From positions 1 to 52,921 of the forward strand of contig JAIPBL010000040.1 of the NCBI GenBank assembly GCA_021739645.1: a stretch of DNA of 52,921 bases, written 5' to 3'. Position 1 is the stretch's first letter, and the number at the start of each line of letters is the position of its first letter. Shown here piece after piece: positions 41,820 through 51,306 of the stretch. Source of the stretch: Saprospiraceae bacterium (GTDB lineage: Bacteria > Bacteroidota > Bacteroidia > Chitinophagales > Saprospiraceae). The position numbers and the translations under genes were made by a program. The notes beneath the pieces were generated by a model, which searched no databases, was not told the origin of the DNA, and saw only the letters and a program-made list of their open reading frames with translations.

Positions 41820-42869
41820 ATGACTGACGAAATTTTCATGCGGCGATGTTTCGATTTGGCCCGTCTTGGGTCAGGTAGCGTTAGTCCCAACCCAATGGTC
41901 GGTGCAGTGCTGGTGCATGATGGCCGTGTGATAGGGGAGGGGTGGCATCAGCGGTATGGTGAGCCTCATGCCGAGGTTCGTTGCCTCGCTTCCGTTTCAA
42001 AGGCTGACCAATTGTTGATTAGTCAATCAACCCTTTATGTTTCATTGGAACCGTGCTGCTTTCATGGAAAAACGCCAGCGTGCACAGACTTGATTTTGCG
42101 GGAGCAGATACCAAAAGTTGTCATTGCCAGTTTGGACGAAACGCCTGAAGTAGCAGGAAAAGGGGTTAAAATTTTACGGCAGTCAGGAGTAGAAGTAGTC
42201 AGTGGTGTTTGTGGCAGCCAGCCAAATTTGCCCAGTGATGTGCGGAACGTTTTTGTGTCCCAAAAAAGGCCATTTATCCAATTGAAATTTGCCAAATCAA
42301 TTGATGGATACATGGGAAAAGCGGGCCGACAGGTCTGGTTCAGCAACCATTATTCTCAAGTATTGGCGCACAAGGGTAGGGGAGCCTTCGATGCCATTTT
42401 GATAGGCACAAATACTGCGCTGACAGACGATCCATCGCTGACCACTCGCCATTGGTTTGGCAAGTCGCCTTTGCGTATCGTATTGGATAGAAGGAGAATT
42501 TTACCAGGAAGTCTAAAATTATTTGACAACAGTGCGCCCGCATTGGTTGTCACGGAAAGGAGGTTGCCAAGTGATAAACCCAGCGGGACGTTGCAATTTG
42601 TTGAGCTTGATTTTGATGATGGATTGCTGGTAAATTTGATGGACTACCTTTTTGAACACCAAGTTAGTTCTATCATTGTGGAAGGTGGCGCTGATACCAT
42701 AAGCCGCTTTTTAGAGATTAACATTTGGGATGAAGCTGCGATTTTCACAACGCCTCTTCGGCTTGGCAAGGGAATTCTAGCGCCAACTCCCTTAGGAAAG
42801 CAGGTGATGAGTTACCAATTGGGCAGTGACAATTTAACAATACTTAGTAATGAACACCAAGGCCGTTAA
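41820..42869 (+). CDS. ribD: Bifunctional riboflavin biosynthesis protein RibD
   Basis: A 349-residue fusion of a pyrimidine deaminase (about 1-145) and a 5-amino-6-ribosylaminouracil reductase (about 146-349), steps two and three of riboflavin synthesis. Deaminase zinc site: His50 in PHAEVRC with Glu52 as proton shuttle, and Cys79 and Cys88 in EPCCFHGKTPACTD. Reductase domain: FIQLKFAKSIDGYMG, FDAILIGTNTALTDDPSLT, and SIIVEGGADTISRFLE. Full length. A TTTG/TTTCTTTG pair about 45 bases upstream may be its promoter, but it departs from the -7 consensus. No FMN riboswitch was recognised. Confidence 0.95.
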   Translation: MTDEIFMRRCFDLARLGSGSVSPNPMVGAVLVHDGRVIGEGWHQRYGEPHAEVRCLASVSKADQLLISQSTLYVSLEPCCFHGKTPACTDLILREQIPKVVIASLDETPEVAGKGVKILRQSGVEVVSGVCGSQPNLPSDVRNVFVSQKRPFIQLKFAKSIDGYMGKAGRQVWFSNHYSQVLAHKGRGAFDAILIGTNTALTDDPSLTTRHWFGKSPLRIVLDRRRILPGSLKLFDNSAPALVVTERRLPSDKPSGTLQFVELDFDDGLLVNLMDYLFEHQVSSIIVEGGADTISRFLEINIWDEAAIFTTPLRLGKGILAPTPLGKQVMSYQLGSDNLTILSNEHQGR

Positions 42870-42929
42870 ACTTTGTTTAAAGTGTGCTTTCTACACCATT
42901 CTTAATGCCTCCAAACTGTTTCATACTCA

Positions 42930-42937
42930 TAATTTTG
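42930..42937 (+). promoter_or_regulatory. -7 element (TAATTTTG) of the thioredoxin-like gene
   Basis: Exact TAnnTTTG, 22 bases before the ATG at 42960. Confidence 0.45.
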
Positions 42938-42959
42938 CATCACTAAAGAAAATTTTATC

Positions 42960-43517
42960 ATGAAGAAAGTATTGTTTGGACTTGGTTCATTGTTGTTACT
43001 TGCAGTGGTGTTCGCCTTCAATAAAACGACATTTCACGCTAATCCTTTAAAGAAGGAATCCATCAACTGGGTTACATGGGAAGAAATGATGGAAAAATCG
43101 AAAATTCAGCCAAAGAAAGTCGTCGTTGATGTTTATACCGACTGGTGTGGCTGGTGCAAGCGCATGGACGCAACAACGTTCAGTGATCCTTGCCTTGCTA
43201 AATACATCAACGACACCTATTACGCTGTGAAGTTCGATGCAGAGCAAAAACAAGATATCGTGTTCAAGGACAAAACTTACAGATTTATCAAGAACGGAAG
43301 GCGTGGCTACCACGAGCTGGCCGCCGAAATTACCCGAGGACAGTTGAGCTTTCCAACTGTTGTATTTTTGGATGAAAAAATTGAAGTCATCCAATCAATT
43401 CCTGGCTACAGAGACACGAAGGAATTTGAAACAATCGCCACCTATTTTGGTCGCAACGAACACTTAAAAACACCTTGGGAAACCTACCAGAAGACCTACA
43501 AGCCCATACAGAATTGA
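42960..43517 (+). CDS. Periplasmic thioredoxin-fold protein
   Basis: A 185-residue protein with an N-terminal hydrophobic anchor (about 3-20) and a thioredoxin_7-type domain. VVVDVYTDWCGWCKRMD carries the redox pair C63-G-W-C66, and LSFPTVVFLDEK has the cis-Pro loop. A third cysteine in SDPCLAKYI is common in this subfamily. Likely a membrane-anchored thiol reductase or isomerase of the cell envelope. Followed by a terminator. Confidence 0.88.
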   Translation: MKKVLFGLGSLLLLAVVFAFNKTTFHANPLKKESINWVTWEEMMEKSKIQPKKVVVDVYTDWCGWCKRMDATTFSDPCLAKYINDTYYAVKFDAEQKQDIVFKDKTYRFIKNGRRGYHELAAEITRGQLSFPTVVFLDEKIEVIQSIPGYRDTKEFETIATYFGRNEHLKTPWETYQKTYKPIQN

Positions 43518-43530
43518 TTTAGCAGAAAAA

Positions 43531-43577
43531 AATAGAACGGCCTGTTGATGTGTTACCAGCAGGCCGTTCTATTTTCG
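43531..43577 (+). terminator. Intrinsic terminator of the thioredoxin-like gene
   Basis: Perfect 14-bp stem AATAGAACGGCCTG/CAGGCCGTTCTATT (43531-43544 with 43560-43573) followed by TTTC. It lies 26 bases before the xseA ATG. Confidence 0.85.
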
Positions 43578-43602
43578 CCCATTCTGAAAATAGTAACTGT
43601 AA

Positions 43603-44835
43603 ATGTCTCAATCCCTTTTCGAGTTCAACGAGTTTATACGCAGGGTGATAGCCCTCAATCTGCCAGAGCCACTATGGATTCGTGCGGAGTTGTCCGATGT
43701 GAAATCATCGAAAGGGCATTTTTATCTGGATTTGGTGCAAAAAAAGGAAGATAGTGAAGAAATTATAGCCCAAGCACAAGCTGTCATTTGGTCAAAAAAT
43801 TATCGGGCACTGCAAAAAAAGCTGGGCCAAGCCTTTGAAAGGCTGCTGCAGCCTGGCATGGAAATTCTGATTTTGGCAAAGGCTGAATTCCACGAGCGCT
43901 TTGGTCTTAAATTAATGGTGGAAGATGTTGACCCTGCGCATACACTTGGAAAACTAGAAATGCAGCGTAGGGAAACTATTCGACAACTACAAACCCTGAA
44001 TTTGCTGCAAAAAAATGGCCGGCTGCCCCTGCCGCTAGTAGTTCAACGAATTGCTGTGCTAAGTTCAGAGAAGGCTGCTGGATATCAGGATTTCATGAAA
44101 CATCTTTCCAGTAATTCTTTTGGCTATCAGTTTAGCATTAGTTTTTTCCCAGTAGCGGTTCAAGGAATGATGGTGGAAAAAGAGGCTATCTCGCAACTAG
44201 AAAACCTCGCTCGGAGGAGAGAAGACTTTGATGTGGTTGTCATAATCCGGGGTGGGGGAGCGAGGCTCGACCTGGCAGCTTTTGACAGTTTTTTATTGGC
44301 AAAAACCTTGGCAGATATTCCCCTGCCAATCCTAACAGGCATCGGCCACGATACAGACGAGACCGTTGCTGACCTTGTGGCACATACCTCGTTAAAAACT
44401 CCAACAGCAGTCGCAGATTTTATTTTGCATCGCAACCTCGGTTTTGAATCGCAAATAACAAACCTTGGGTTAGAAGCCAAAAACAAGGTTATGCAACTTG
44501 TTCAAGAAAAGGCAGCAAGGTTGCAGTATTTAACACAACTAATTGATTATCAAGTCAAAAGCAACTTTACACAACAAGTTCAGATGCTTGATTTTATAGC
44601 ACGAGAAGTGCCAGGAATACTAAAGAATCGTTTTGTACAAGCAAATAACGAACTTAATAATTATGATAAAATAGTACAATTGCTTGGCCCAGAAGCGGCA
44701 TTTAGGAGAGGGTTTGCTTTAGTTTTTAAACAAGGCAAGCATGTCAGTGAAGTTGCCCAACTTGACTTAGAGGACGAGGTGCAAGTACATTTGAAATCTG
44801 GGAGATTTCAAGCACTAGTAAAGAAACTACAATAA
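43603..44835 (+). CDS. xseA: Exodeoxyribonuclease VII large subunit
   Basis: A 410-residue protein of the single-strand DNA exonuclease. The N-terminal OB fold (about 1-100: LWIRAELSDVKSSKGHFYLDL) and the conserved exonuclease core with RIAVLSSEKAAGYQDFM, VVIIRGGGARLDLAAFDSF, and IGHDTDETVADLVAHTSLKTPTA are present; the C-terminal part is a coiled coil. xseB follows 12 bases later, consistent with co-expression of the two subunits. Confidence 0.96.
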   Translation: MSQSLFEFNEFIRRVIALNLPEPLWIRAELSDVKSSKGHFYLDLVQKKEDSEEIIAQAQAVIWSKNYRALQKKLGQAFERLLQPGMEILILAKAEFHERFGLKLMVEDVDPAHTLGKLEMQRRETIRQLQTLNLLQKNGRLPLPLVVQRIAVLSSEKAAGYQDFMKHLSSNSFGYQFSISFFPVAVQGMMVEKEAISQLENLARRREDFDVVVIIRGGGARLDLAAFDSFLLAKTLADIPLPILTGIGHDTDETVADLVAHTSLKTPTAVADFILHRNLGFESQITNLGLEAKNKVMQLVQEKAARLQYLTQLIDYQVKSNFTQQVQMLDFIAREVPGILKNRFVQANNELNNYDKIVQLLGPEAAFRRGFALVFKQGKHVSEVAQLDLEDEVQVHLKSGRFQALVKKLQ

Positions 44836-44847
44836 TTTCTTCGACAA

Positions 44848-45042
44848 ATGACGAAACAAAAATCTAAACTGACTTACGAATCGGCATTGCAGGAACTGCA
44901 AGAAATCGTCTCCAACCTTCAGGAAGCTGCCATAAGTATAGTTGACCTTTCAGAAAGGGTAACCCGGGCTGCTGAGCTGCTGAAATTTTGCAGAGAAAAA
45001 CTAAGGGAGACCGAGGAAAAAGTGCAGGGACTTTTCGATTAG
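44848..45042 (+). CDS. xseB: Exodeoxyribonuclease VII small subunit
   Basis: A 64-residue all-helical protein matching XseB: LTYESALQELQEIVSNLQ, then VDLSERVTRAAELLKFCREKL. Several copies wrap around one XseA and are needed for activity. The gene begins 12 bases after the xseA stop. Confidence 0.94.
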   Translation: MTKQKSKLTYESALQELQEIVSNLQEAAISIVDLSERVTRAAELLKFCREKLRETEEKVQGLFD

Positions 45043-45147
45043 TGGCATGACAACTTATTTCAGGGTGATTATTTAATCCCATAATCTATATTATGTTAAA
45101 TTGAATGCGCACTTTATACTGCCACAACCTTAATGTCACCCTTTTGT

Positions 45148-45155
45148 TACCTTTG
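45148..45155 (+). promoter_or_regulatory. -7 element (TACCTTTG) of ubiE
   Basis: Exact TAnnTTTG, 15 bases before the ATG at 45171. Confidence 0.5.
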
Positions 45156-45170
45156 CCAAATTAAATAAAA

Positions 45171-45905
45171 ATGGCATTGGAGCAAGAAGTAAAACCATAC
45201 AACGAACAGGAAAGCAAGAAATCACAAGTGTCCACAATGTTTGACAACATTGCCCCTTGGTATGATTTTTTGAATCACTTCCTTTCCCTCGGCATTGATA
45301 TTAGTTGGCGAAGGAAAACCATACGTGAACTTCGAGATTTAGCGCCGCAAAATATTCTGGATGTTGCAACTGGCACTGGAGACCTTGCGATTGAAGCTGA
45401 ACGGCAGCTAAACCCCAAAAAAATTATTGGAATTGATATTTCGAATGAAATGCTTGAGGTAGGAAGAACTAAACTCCTTAAAAATAATCTATCTTCTACC
45501 ATTGAGCTACAGATTGGAGATAGTGAGAATATTGCGTTTCCGGATAATTCTTTTGATGCCGTGACTGTGGCGTTTGGAGTGAGGAATTTTGAAAACCTCA
45601 ACAAAGGATTAGCAGAAATCCTCCGGGTGATCCGCCCTGGTGGGAAGGCAGCAATTTTGGAGTTTTCGAAGCCTACTGTGTTTCCTTTTAAACAATTATA
45701 CAATTTTTATTTTAAAAATTTCTTGCCTGTCATTGGTAGAATAACTTCTAAAGACCCCAAAGCCTACAGTTATTTATATGAATCTGTACAAGCATTTCCT
45801 GATAGCGAGCGTTTTGTGAATCTACTGTGCGAACTTGGTTTCAAATCTGTAGATTTTAAGCCTTTTACGCTTGGTATTTGTACACTTTACATTGCAACAA
45901 AATAA
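45171..45905 (+). CDS. ubiE: Demethylmenaquinone methyltransferase (MenG/UbiE)
   Basis: A 244-residue class I SAM methyltransferase of the UbiE/COQ5 family, making menaquinone from demethylmenaquinone. Seen: MFDNIAPWYDFLNHFLSLGID, SAM motif ILDVATGTGDLAIE, IIGIDISNEMLEVG, and the conserved FGVRNFENLNKGLAEILRVIRPGG. PorT follows after 14 bases; the ubiE-porT order is found in other Bacteroidota (recollection). Confidence 0.94.
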   Translation: MALEQEVKPYNEQESKKSQVSTMFDNIAPWYDFLNHFLSLGIDISWRRKTIRELRDLAPQNILDVATGTGDLAIEAERQLNPKKIIGIDISNEMLEVGRTKLLKNNLSSTIELQIGDSENIAFPDNSFDAVTVAFGVRNFENLNKGLAEILRVIRPGGKAAILEFSKPTVFPFKQLYNFYFKNFLPVIGRITSKDPKAYSYLYESVQAFPDSERFVNLLCELGFKSVDFKPFTLGICTLYIATK

Positions 45906-45919
45906 TTTCATCCCACTTT

Positions 45920-46639
45920 ATGAATTTGATTACCAAAGCTAAATTGATAGCAACATTGTCTCTACTTTGGCTGGCCATCTTGAATGTGCATAGTCAATCT
46001 GCCCGAGGCAACTACAATTTCCTTGATTTTAACCAAAAACCCTACTACTTCGGAATCACATTAGCTTATAACAACTCTAACTTCAAGGTATTTCAATCAA
46101 AAGATTTCATCTTGAACGATAGCATAAACGTTGTTGAATCCGTTACCGGGCCGGGTTTTAACCTAGGAATTGTTACGAACTTAAAAATTGGTGAAAATTT
46201 CGATATCCGATTCCTGCCGACCCTATCGTTTGGAGAACGAAATATCAACTACGCACCGACTAGAATAGACAGGAGACCATTTGCTAGAAGGGTCGAATCT
46301 GTTTTTGTGGAAATGCCTTTTCAGGCTCGATACAAATCGGCACCGTTTCATGATACTAGACTTTTTGTGGTGGCTGGGGTAAAATACTCTTTTGATGTGG
46401 CAAGTGATTCAAGGTCACGGCAGGCAGAGACTTTAGTTAAGATTGCGCCGAATGATTTTGCGTTCGAAATTGGTGCTGGCGCTCAAATGTTTTTGCCTTA
46501 TTTTATTTTTTCACCAGAGATTAAATTCTCTCACGGTTTCAACAACATCCTAATTTTTGATAAAAATCTTGAGGAGTCAAGCATAATAGATAAGGTCTTA
46601 TCACGAACATTCACATTGTCCTTTCATTTTGAAGGTTAA
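45920..46639 (+). CDS. porT: PorT-type outer-membrane protein (type IX secretion)
   Basis: A 239-residue barrel protein with a signal peptide (about 1-25, VHSQ). The start of the mature part, NYNFLDFNQKPYYFGITLAYNNSNFKV, and the later GFNLGIVTNLKIGENFDIRFLPTLSFGERNI and FEIGAGAQMFLPYFIFSPEIKFSHG fit PorT, a membrane component needed for type IX secretion and gliding. The ATG at 45920 lies beyond the ubiE stop; a longer frame would overlap ubiE. Terminated by the hairpin shared with the next minus-strand gene. Confidence 0.85.
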   Translation: MNLITKAKLIATLSLLWLAILNVHSQSARGNYNFLDFNQKPYYFGITLAYNNSNFKVFQSKDFILNDSINVVESVTGPGFNLGIVTNLKIGENFDIRFLPTLSFGERNINYAPTRIDRRPFARRVESVFVEMPFQARYKSAPFHDTRLFVVAGVKYSFDVASDSRSRQAETLVKIAPNDFAFEIGAGAQMFLPYFIFSPEIKFSHGFNNILIFDKNLEESSIIDKVLSRTFTLSFHFEG

Positions 46640-46674
46640 TCCCCTACCCTACTTTAGTAGCTCATCAAAAAAAA

Positions 46675-46710
46675 GAAGGCCAATTGTTTTGCAATTGGCC
46701 TTCTTTTTTT
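46675..46710. terminator. Bidirectional terminator between porT and a convergent gene
   Basis: 12-bp stem GAAGGCCAATTG/CAATTGGCCTTC (46675-46686 with 46692-46703), flanked by eight A before and T7 after, so it serves both strands. Confidence 0.93.
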
Positions 46711-46723
46711 TGATGACAGAATA

Positions 46724-47110
46724 TTATTCTGAAAGTATGATTTCATTTTCAATCATACCTGTATAAGAACGGAGCTCAACTTTATAGTTCCCTGGCTTGA
46801 GGTCGCTGATATTCAATTCATAGATGGTATTAACTGGCAAGTCCCAAAGTTTGTCGGATTTGACAATATCTCCATCTTTATCAAGCACTCTAATGTCACT
46901 TAGGTTGACATTAATAGACTCAAAATCAATGTAATACACTTTATTTTCTTTGTCCAAGTAAAATGTCCACTCATCAGGGTGTATTGCAAATTCTGAAGGC
47001 TTCAAAGGTGTTAACTTCTCTGAATCAAAAGAGGCTACTGCTTGAGCGGAGACATAACTAGCAGTGAAAAAAAGTAGAAACAAACTAAGGAAGGAATATT
47101 TAGACTGCAT
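46724..47110 (-). CDS. Small secreted protein resembling a type IX sorting domain
   Basis: A 128-residue protein with a signal peptide (about 1-22, VSAQ). The remainder looks like one Ig-like beta sandwich ending in DLPVNTIYELNISDLKPGNYKVELRSYTG and a final ENEIILSE, close to the pattern of Por_secre_tail domains (a strand with D-L-x-x-G-x-Y). Normal sorting domains sit at the C-terminus of larger cargo; here it is almost the whole protein. Convergent with porT. Confidence 0.65.
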   Translation of the reverse strand: MQSKYSFLSLFLLFFTASYVSAQAVASFDSEKLTPLKPSEFAIHPDEWTFYLDKENKVYYIDFESINVNLSDIRVLDKDGDIVKSDKLWDLPVNTIYELNISDLKPGNYKVELRSYTGMIENEIILSE

Positions 47111-47377
47111 TGTGATTATAAAATTGAAAAATCTTGCAAAATATGTATTTGTTCACGTTAAAGTTTGGCAAACTTATGCCAAGAATAGATTCTTTGCATT
47201 GAATAAACTTGGATAATGTTCTGAAATATTATCAAAAATTAAGTTCGCCATCTTTTTGAACTACCGCATAACGCTCAGCTTCCATAAAGTAACGGTGTAA
47301 TGCCAGAATGATTGCTTTTATTCTGAATTGATTGAATGTTAAATTTTTCTTAACAACATAAAATGCAAGTTGGCCGA

Positions 47378-48886
<1,509 letters not shown>

Positions 48887-48890
48887 TTAT

Positions 48891-48907
48891 ATCGCAGAAA
48901 CTGCGAT
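48891..48907. promoter_or_regulatory. Short palindrome upstream of glpK
   Basis: ATCGCAG-AAA-CTGCGAT, perfect 7-bp arms. Lies between the GT9 stop and the glpK start. Could be an operator or a weak hairpin; no T tract. Confidence 0.3.
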
Positions 48908-48921
48908 GGGGTGAAGATAGG

Positions 48922-49920
48922 TTATCGTGGTATTCTCTCCAATAGTCGCTCAACATCAATTTTGGCGCAACGAAAATGCCCTTCTGGACAAATATTCCTT
49001 CCGTGGAGGCCACATGGTCGGCAGGTCAGCTTCTCTTTGGTTTCGATAACCACTGAATCAGTGGAAAGCGGACCAAATCCAAAAGAAAGAACAGTAGAAC
49101 AAAATATCGCTGTGACTGGCGCATTCACCCCGGACGCAAAATGCAGCGGCCCTGAGTCATTGACGTAATTCATAACAGCATTTTTCATTAGGGCAGCTGA
49201 TTCAAGGAAACTTAGTTTACCAGCCATGACCACAGTTTTTTGGTGTTTGGTTTTCGTTTTTAACCAATTGCAAACTTCAAAATCACCGGGTCCACCCAGC
49301 AGGAAAATGGATGCGTCCTCCCCTACCTTGTCCATCAATTCCAGCCACCTTTCTTTTGGAAATTGTTTGGTGAACCAAACAGAGGCAGGGGAAATTGTGA
49401 GGTATTTTTCATCTGAAAAAACAGCTGCAAAATCTGACTTCGAGGGATATATTTTTGGGCTAACAAATTGGTTATCAGTCCATTTTGCTATCAATACCAG
49501 GTTTCTTTCTACTTCGTGAATTGCATAATTGTCATTCCCAATCTGATGCTTAATTACATGGTTTGCAAACATCGAGAGCGGGTTCTTGTCAAAACAAACC
49601 CGGATTTTCGCTTTTGAAAATGTGGTGAGCAAACCCGTTGCAAGGAATCGTTGAAGATTGACAACCAGGTCATATTTTTCCTTTCGTATTTGCCGGAGCA
49701 ACCTCAAAAGGTTGGTGTATTTTGAATTTTTCTTGTCCCAAACTAACACCTTGGTAATATGCAAATGGTTTTCCAACAAGCCCTCGTTTCCTTTACGAAG
49801 CAAAAAATCAATATTAGCCTGTGGGTAATATTCGGCAAGCTTCTCTACCAACGCAGTAGCCAACACAACATCGCCTATGAAAGCAGTTTGAATAAGCAGT
49901 ATTTTCTTAAATGAAGCCAA
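48922..49920 (-). CDS. Family 9 glycosyltransferase (heptosyltransferase-like)
   Basis: A 332-residue GT-B protein. KILLIQTAFIGDVVLATALVEKL is the typical N-terminal Rossmann start of lipopolysaccharide heptosyltransferases. YLTISPASVWFTKQFPKERW, FLLGGPGDF and NAVMNYVNDSGPLHFASGVNAPVTAIFCST complete the ADP-sugar-binding lobe with the conserved D-S-G-P-L-H/M. Transfers an ADP-activated heptose or a similar sugar onto lipopolysaccharide core, by family. Begins at TTG, with ATG-TAA in another frame just upstream; only 24 bases separate it from the divergent NlpC gene. Confidence 0.9.
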   Translation of the reverse strand: MASFKKILLIQTAFIGDVVLATALVEKLAEYYPQANIDFLLRKGNEGLLENHLHITKVLVWDKKNSKYTNLLRLLRQIRKEKYDLVVNLQRFLATGLLTTFSKAKIRVCFDKNPLSMFANHVIKHQIGNDNYAIHEVERNLVLIAKWTDNQFVSPKIYPSKSDFAAVFSDEKYLTISPASVWFTKQFPKERWLELMDKVGEDASIFLLGGPGDFEVCNWLKTKTKHQKTVVMAGKLSFLESAALMKNAVMNYVNDSGPLHFASGVNAPVTAIFCSTVLSFGFGPLSTDSVVIETKEKLTCRPCGLHGRNICPEGHFRCAKIDVERLLERIPR

Positions 49921-49929
49921 ATTACATGA

Positions 49930-49937
49930 TACTTTTG
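49930..49937 (+). promoter_or_regulatory. -7 element (TACTTTTG) of the NlpC/P60 gene
   Basis: Exact TAnnTTTG only 7 bases before the ATG at 49945. The in-frame ATG at 49954 would leave a 16-base gap, so the true start may be the second. Confidence 0.4.
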
Positions 49938-49944
49938 TGAAAAA

Positions 49945-51156
49945 ATGAATGCTATGTGCCGTTTTGTACTACTGTTTGTCCTGATTGGATGGCTGGGCTG
50001 CCAGCAAAATTACCAACTAAAGCAAGCCCAGCAAATTATCGAAGAAGTCCACTTAGAATTTGCCCCCGATAAACGGGTTGCCCTGTTCCGAATTGATACC
50101 ATTATTGGTGGTAAAATGCTGGAATTTCATGGAGAAACTAATTTGCCGGAGGCAAAAAAAACATTATTTGAGAAACTCACCATTGCAGGCATCACATTCG
50201 TAGACAGCCTTGCTCTATTGCCGTCTTTGGACTTGAACGGAAAGCATTTTGGCATAGTAAACGTCTCCGTCTGCAATTTTCGCTCTGAACCAAAGCACTC
50301 GGCAGAATTGGCCACTCAATCTCTCTTAGGCACCACCCTTCGTGTGTGGAAAAAGCAAGGTGACTTCTACCTCGTCCAGTCTCCCGACAACTATTTTGGA
50401 TGGCTTGACGATGGAGGGCTCCAGCTAATGACCGAGTCCGAGCTTCAAAATTGGTCAAATTCTGAACGTGCAATTGTGAAACAGGATTTCACCTTTGCCT
50501 ATGAAATTGCAGATGAAAAGGCGCAAAAACTGACAGACCTCGTTGCTGGAGATATGGTACAAGTAATTGACAAACATGCCAGTTTTACAAAAATATCTTT
50601 GCCCGATGGACGTGTCGGATTTGTATTGAACAGCAATATATTGCCGCTGGATGAATGGCTGGATAGCCGAAATCCAACCGCTGAAAACGTGCTTGCTTCT
50701 GCACTTGAAATGATGGGGAGGCCCTATCTATGGGGTGGAACTTCGGGCAAAGGAATGGATTGTAGCGGTTTTACGAAAATGGCTTTTTTCCTCAATGGCA
50801 TCCAACTCCCAAGGGATGCGAGCCAACAAGTGAATGTAGGCGAACAAATTGACACAGACACCAGCACACTTCAAAATTTACAGGCTGGCGACCTATTGTT
50901 TTTTGGACGTAAAGCCACGCCCGAAAAGAAAGAACGTATCTCACACGTTGCCATTTATATGGGAGGTGGAAAAATAATACACGCTTCTGACAGGGTGAAA
51001 GTGGAAAGCCTCATCCGAGGTGATGCTACTTTTGTGAATGACAGACTGGCCAGTTTCGTCAGAAGCAAAAGGATGCTTGGGCAAGAAAGGAAAAATGGGG
51101 TGATTCGGATTGCGGACTCACCTTACTACCAACCGGCAAAGGATTTGAGGGATTAA
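49945..51156 (+). CDS. NlpC/P60 cell-wall hydrolase lipoprotein with SH3-like domains
   Basis: A 403-residue protein with lipobox IGWLGC (Cys19). Residues about 105-225 look like two SH3b modules (VSVCNFRSEPKHSAELATQSLLG and LVAGDMVQVIDKHASFTKI). Residues about 250-375 are the NlpC/P60 peptidase: Cys273 in GKGMDCSGF, His334 in ISHVAIYMGGG and His346 in KIIHAS form the expected triad. NlpC/P60 enzymes cut gamma-D-Glu-meso-DAP or related peptidoglycan bonds. The second ATG at 49954 is possible as the start. Divergent from the GT9 gene. Confidence 0.93.
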   Translation: MNAMCRFVLLFVLIGWLGCQQNYQLKQAQQIIEEVHLEFAPDKRVALFRIDTIIGGKMLEFHGETNLPEAKKTLFEKLTIAGITFVDSLALLPSLDLNGKHFGIVNVSVCNFRSEPKHSAELATQSLLGTTLRVWKKQGDFYLVQSPDNYFGWLDDGGLQLMTESELQNWSNSERAIVKQDFTFAYEIADEKAQKLTDLVAGDMVQVIDKHASFTKISLPDGRVGFVLNSNILPLDEWLDSRNPTAENVLASALEMMGRPYLWGGTSGKGMDCSGFTKMAFFLNGIQLPRDASQQVNVGEQIDTDTSTLQNLQAGDLLFFGRKATPEKKERISHVAIYMGGGKIIHASDRVKVESLIRGDATFVNDRLASFVRSKRMLGQERKNGVIRIADSPYYQPAKDLRD

Positions 51157-51214
51157 TTTTCCATAAAAGGCTAAAGAATCCTCCTATTCCTTCGCAGTAT
51201 TAAAAATTGAGAAC

Positions 51215-51222
51215 TATATTTG
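51215..51222 (+). promoter_or_regulatory. -7 element (TATATTTG) upstream of a hairpin leader
   Basis: Exact TAnnTTTG, 84 bases before the ATG at 51307. The hairpin 51253-51290 would then lie inside the leader. Confidence 0.4.
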
Positions 51223-51252
51223 CGCACCCTTCGGGGGGAAATTTATCAAAAA

Positions 51253-51294
51253 AAGAACCTGGCCGGGCTTAATTGCCCAGCCAGGTTCTTTTCA
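51253..51294 (+). terminator. Terminator-like hairpin before the last gene
   Basis: AAGAACCTGGCCGGGC (51253-51268) pairs with 51275-51290 with one mismatch, loop TTAATT, followed by TTCAAAT. It may end the NlpC transcript or act in the leader of the next gene. Confidence 0.75.
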
Positions 51295-51306
51295 AATATT
51301 GGCATT

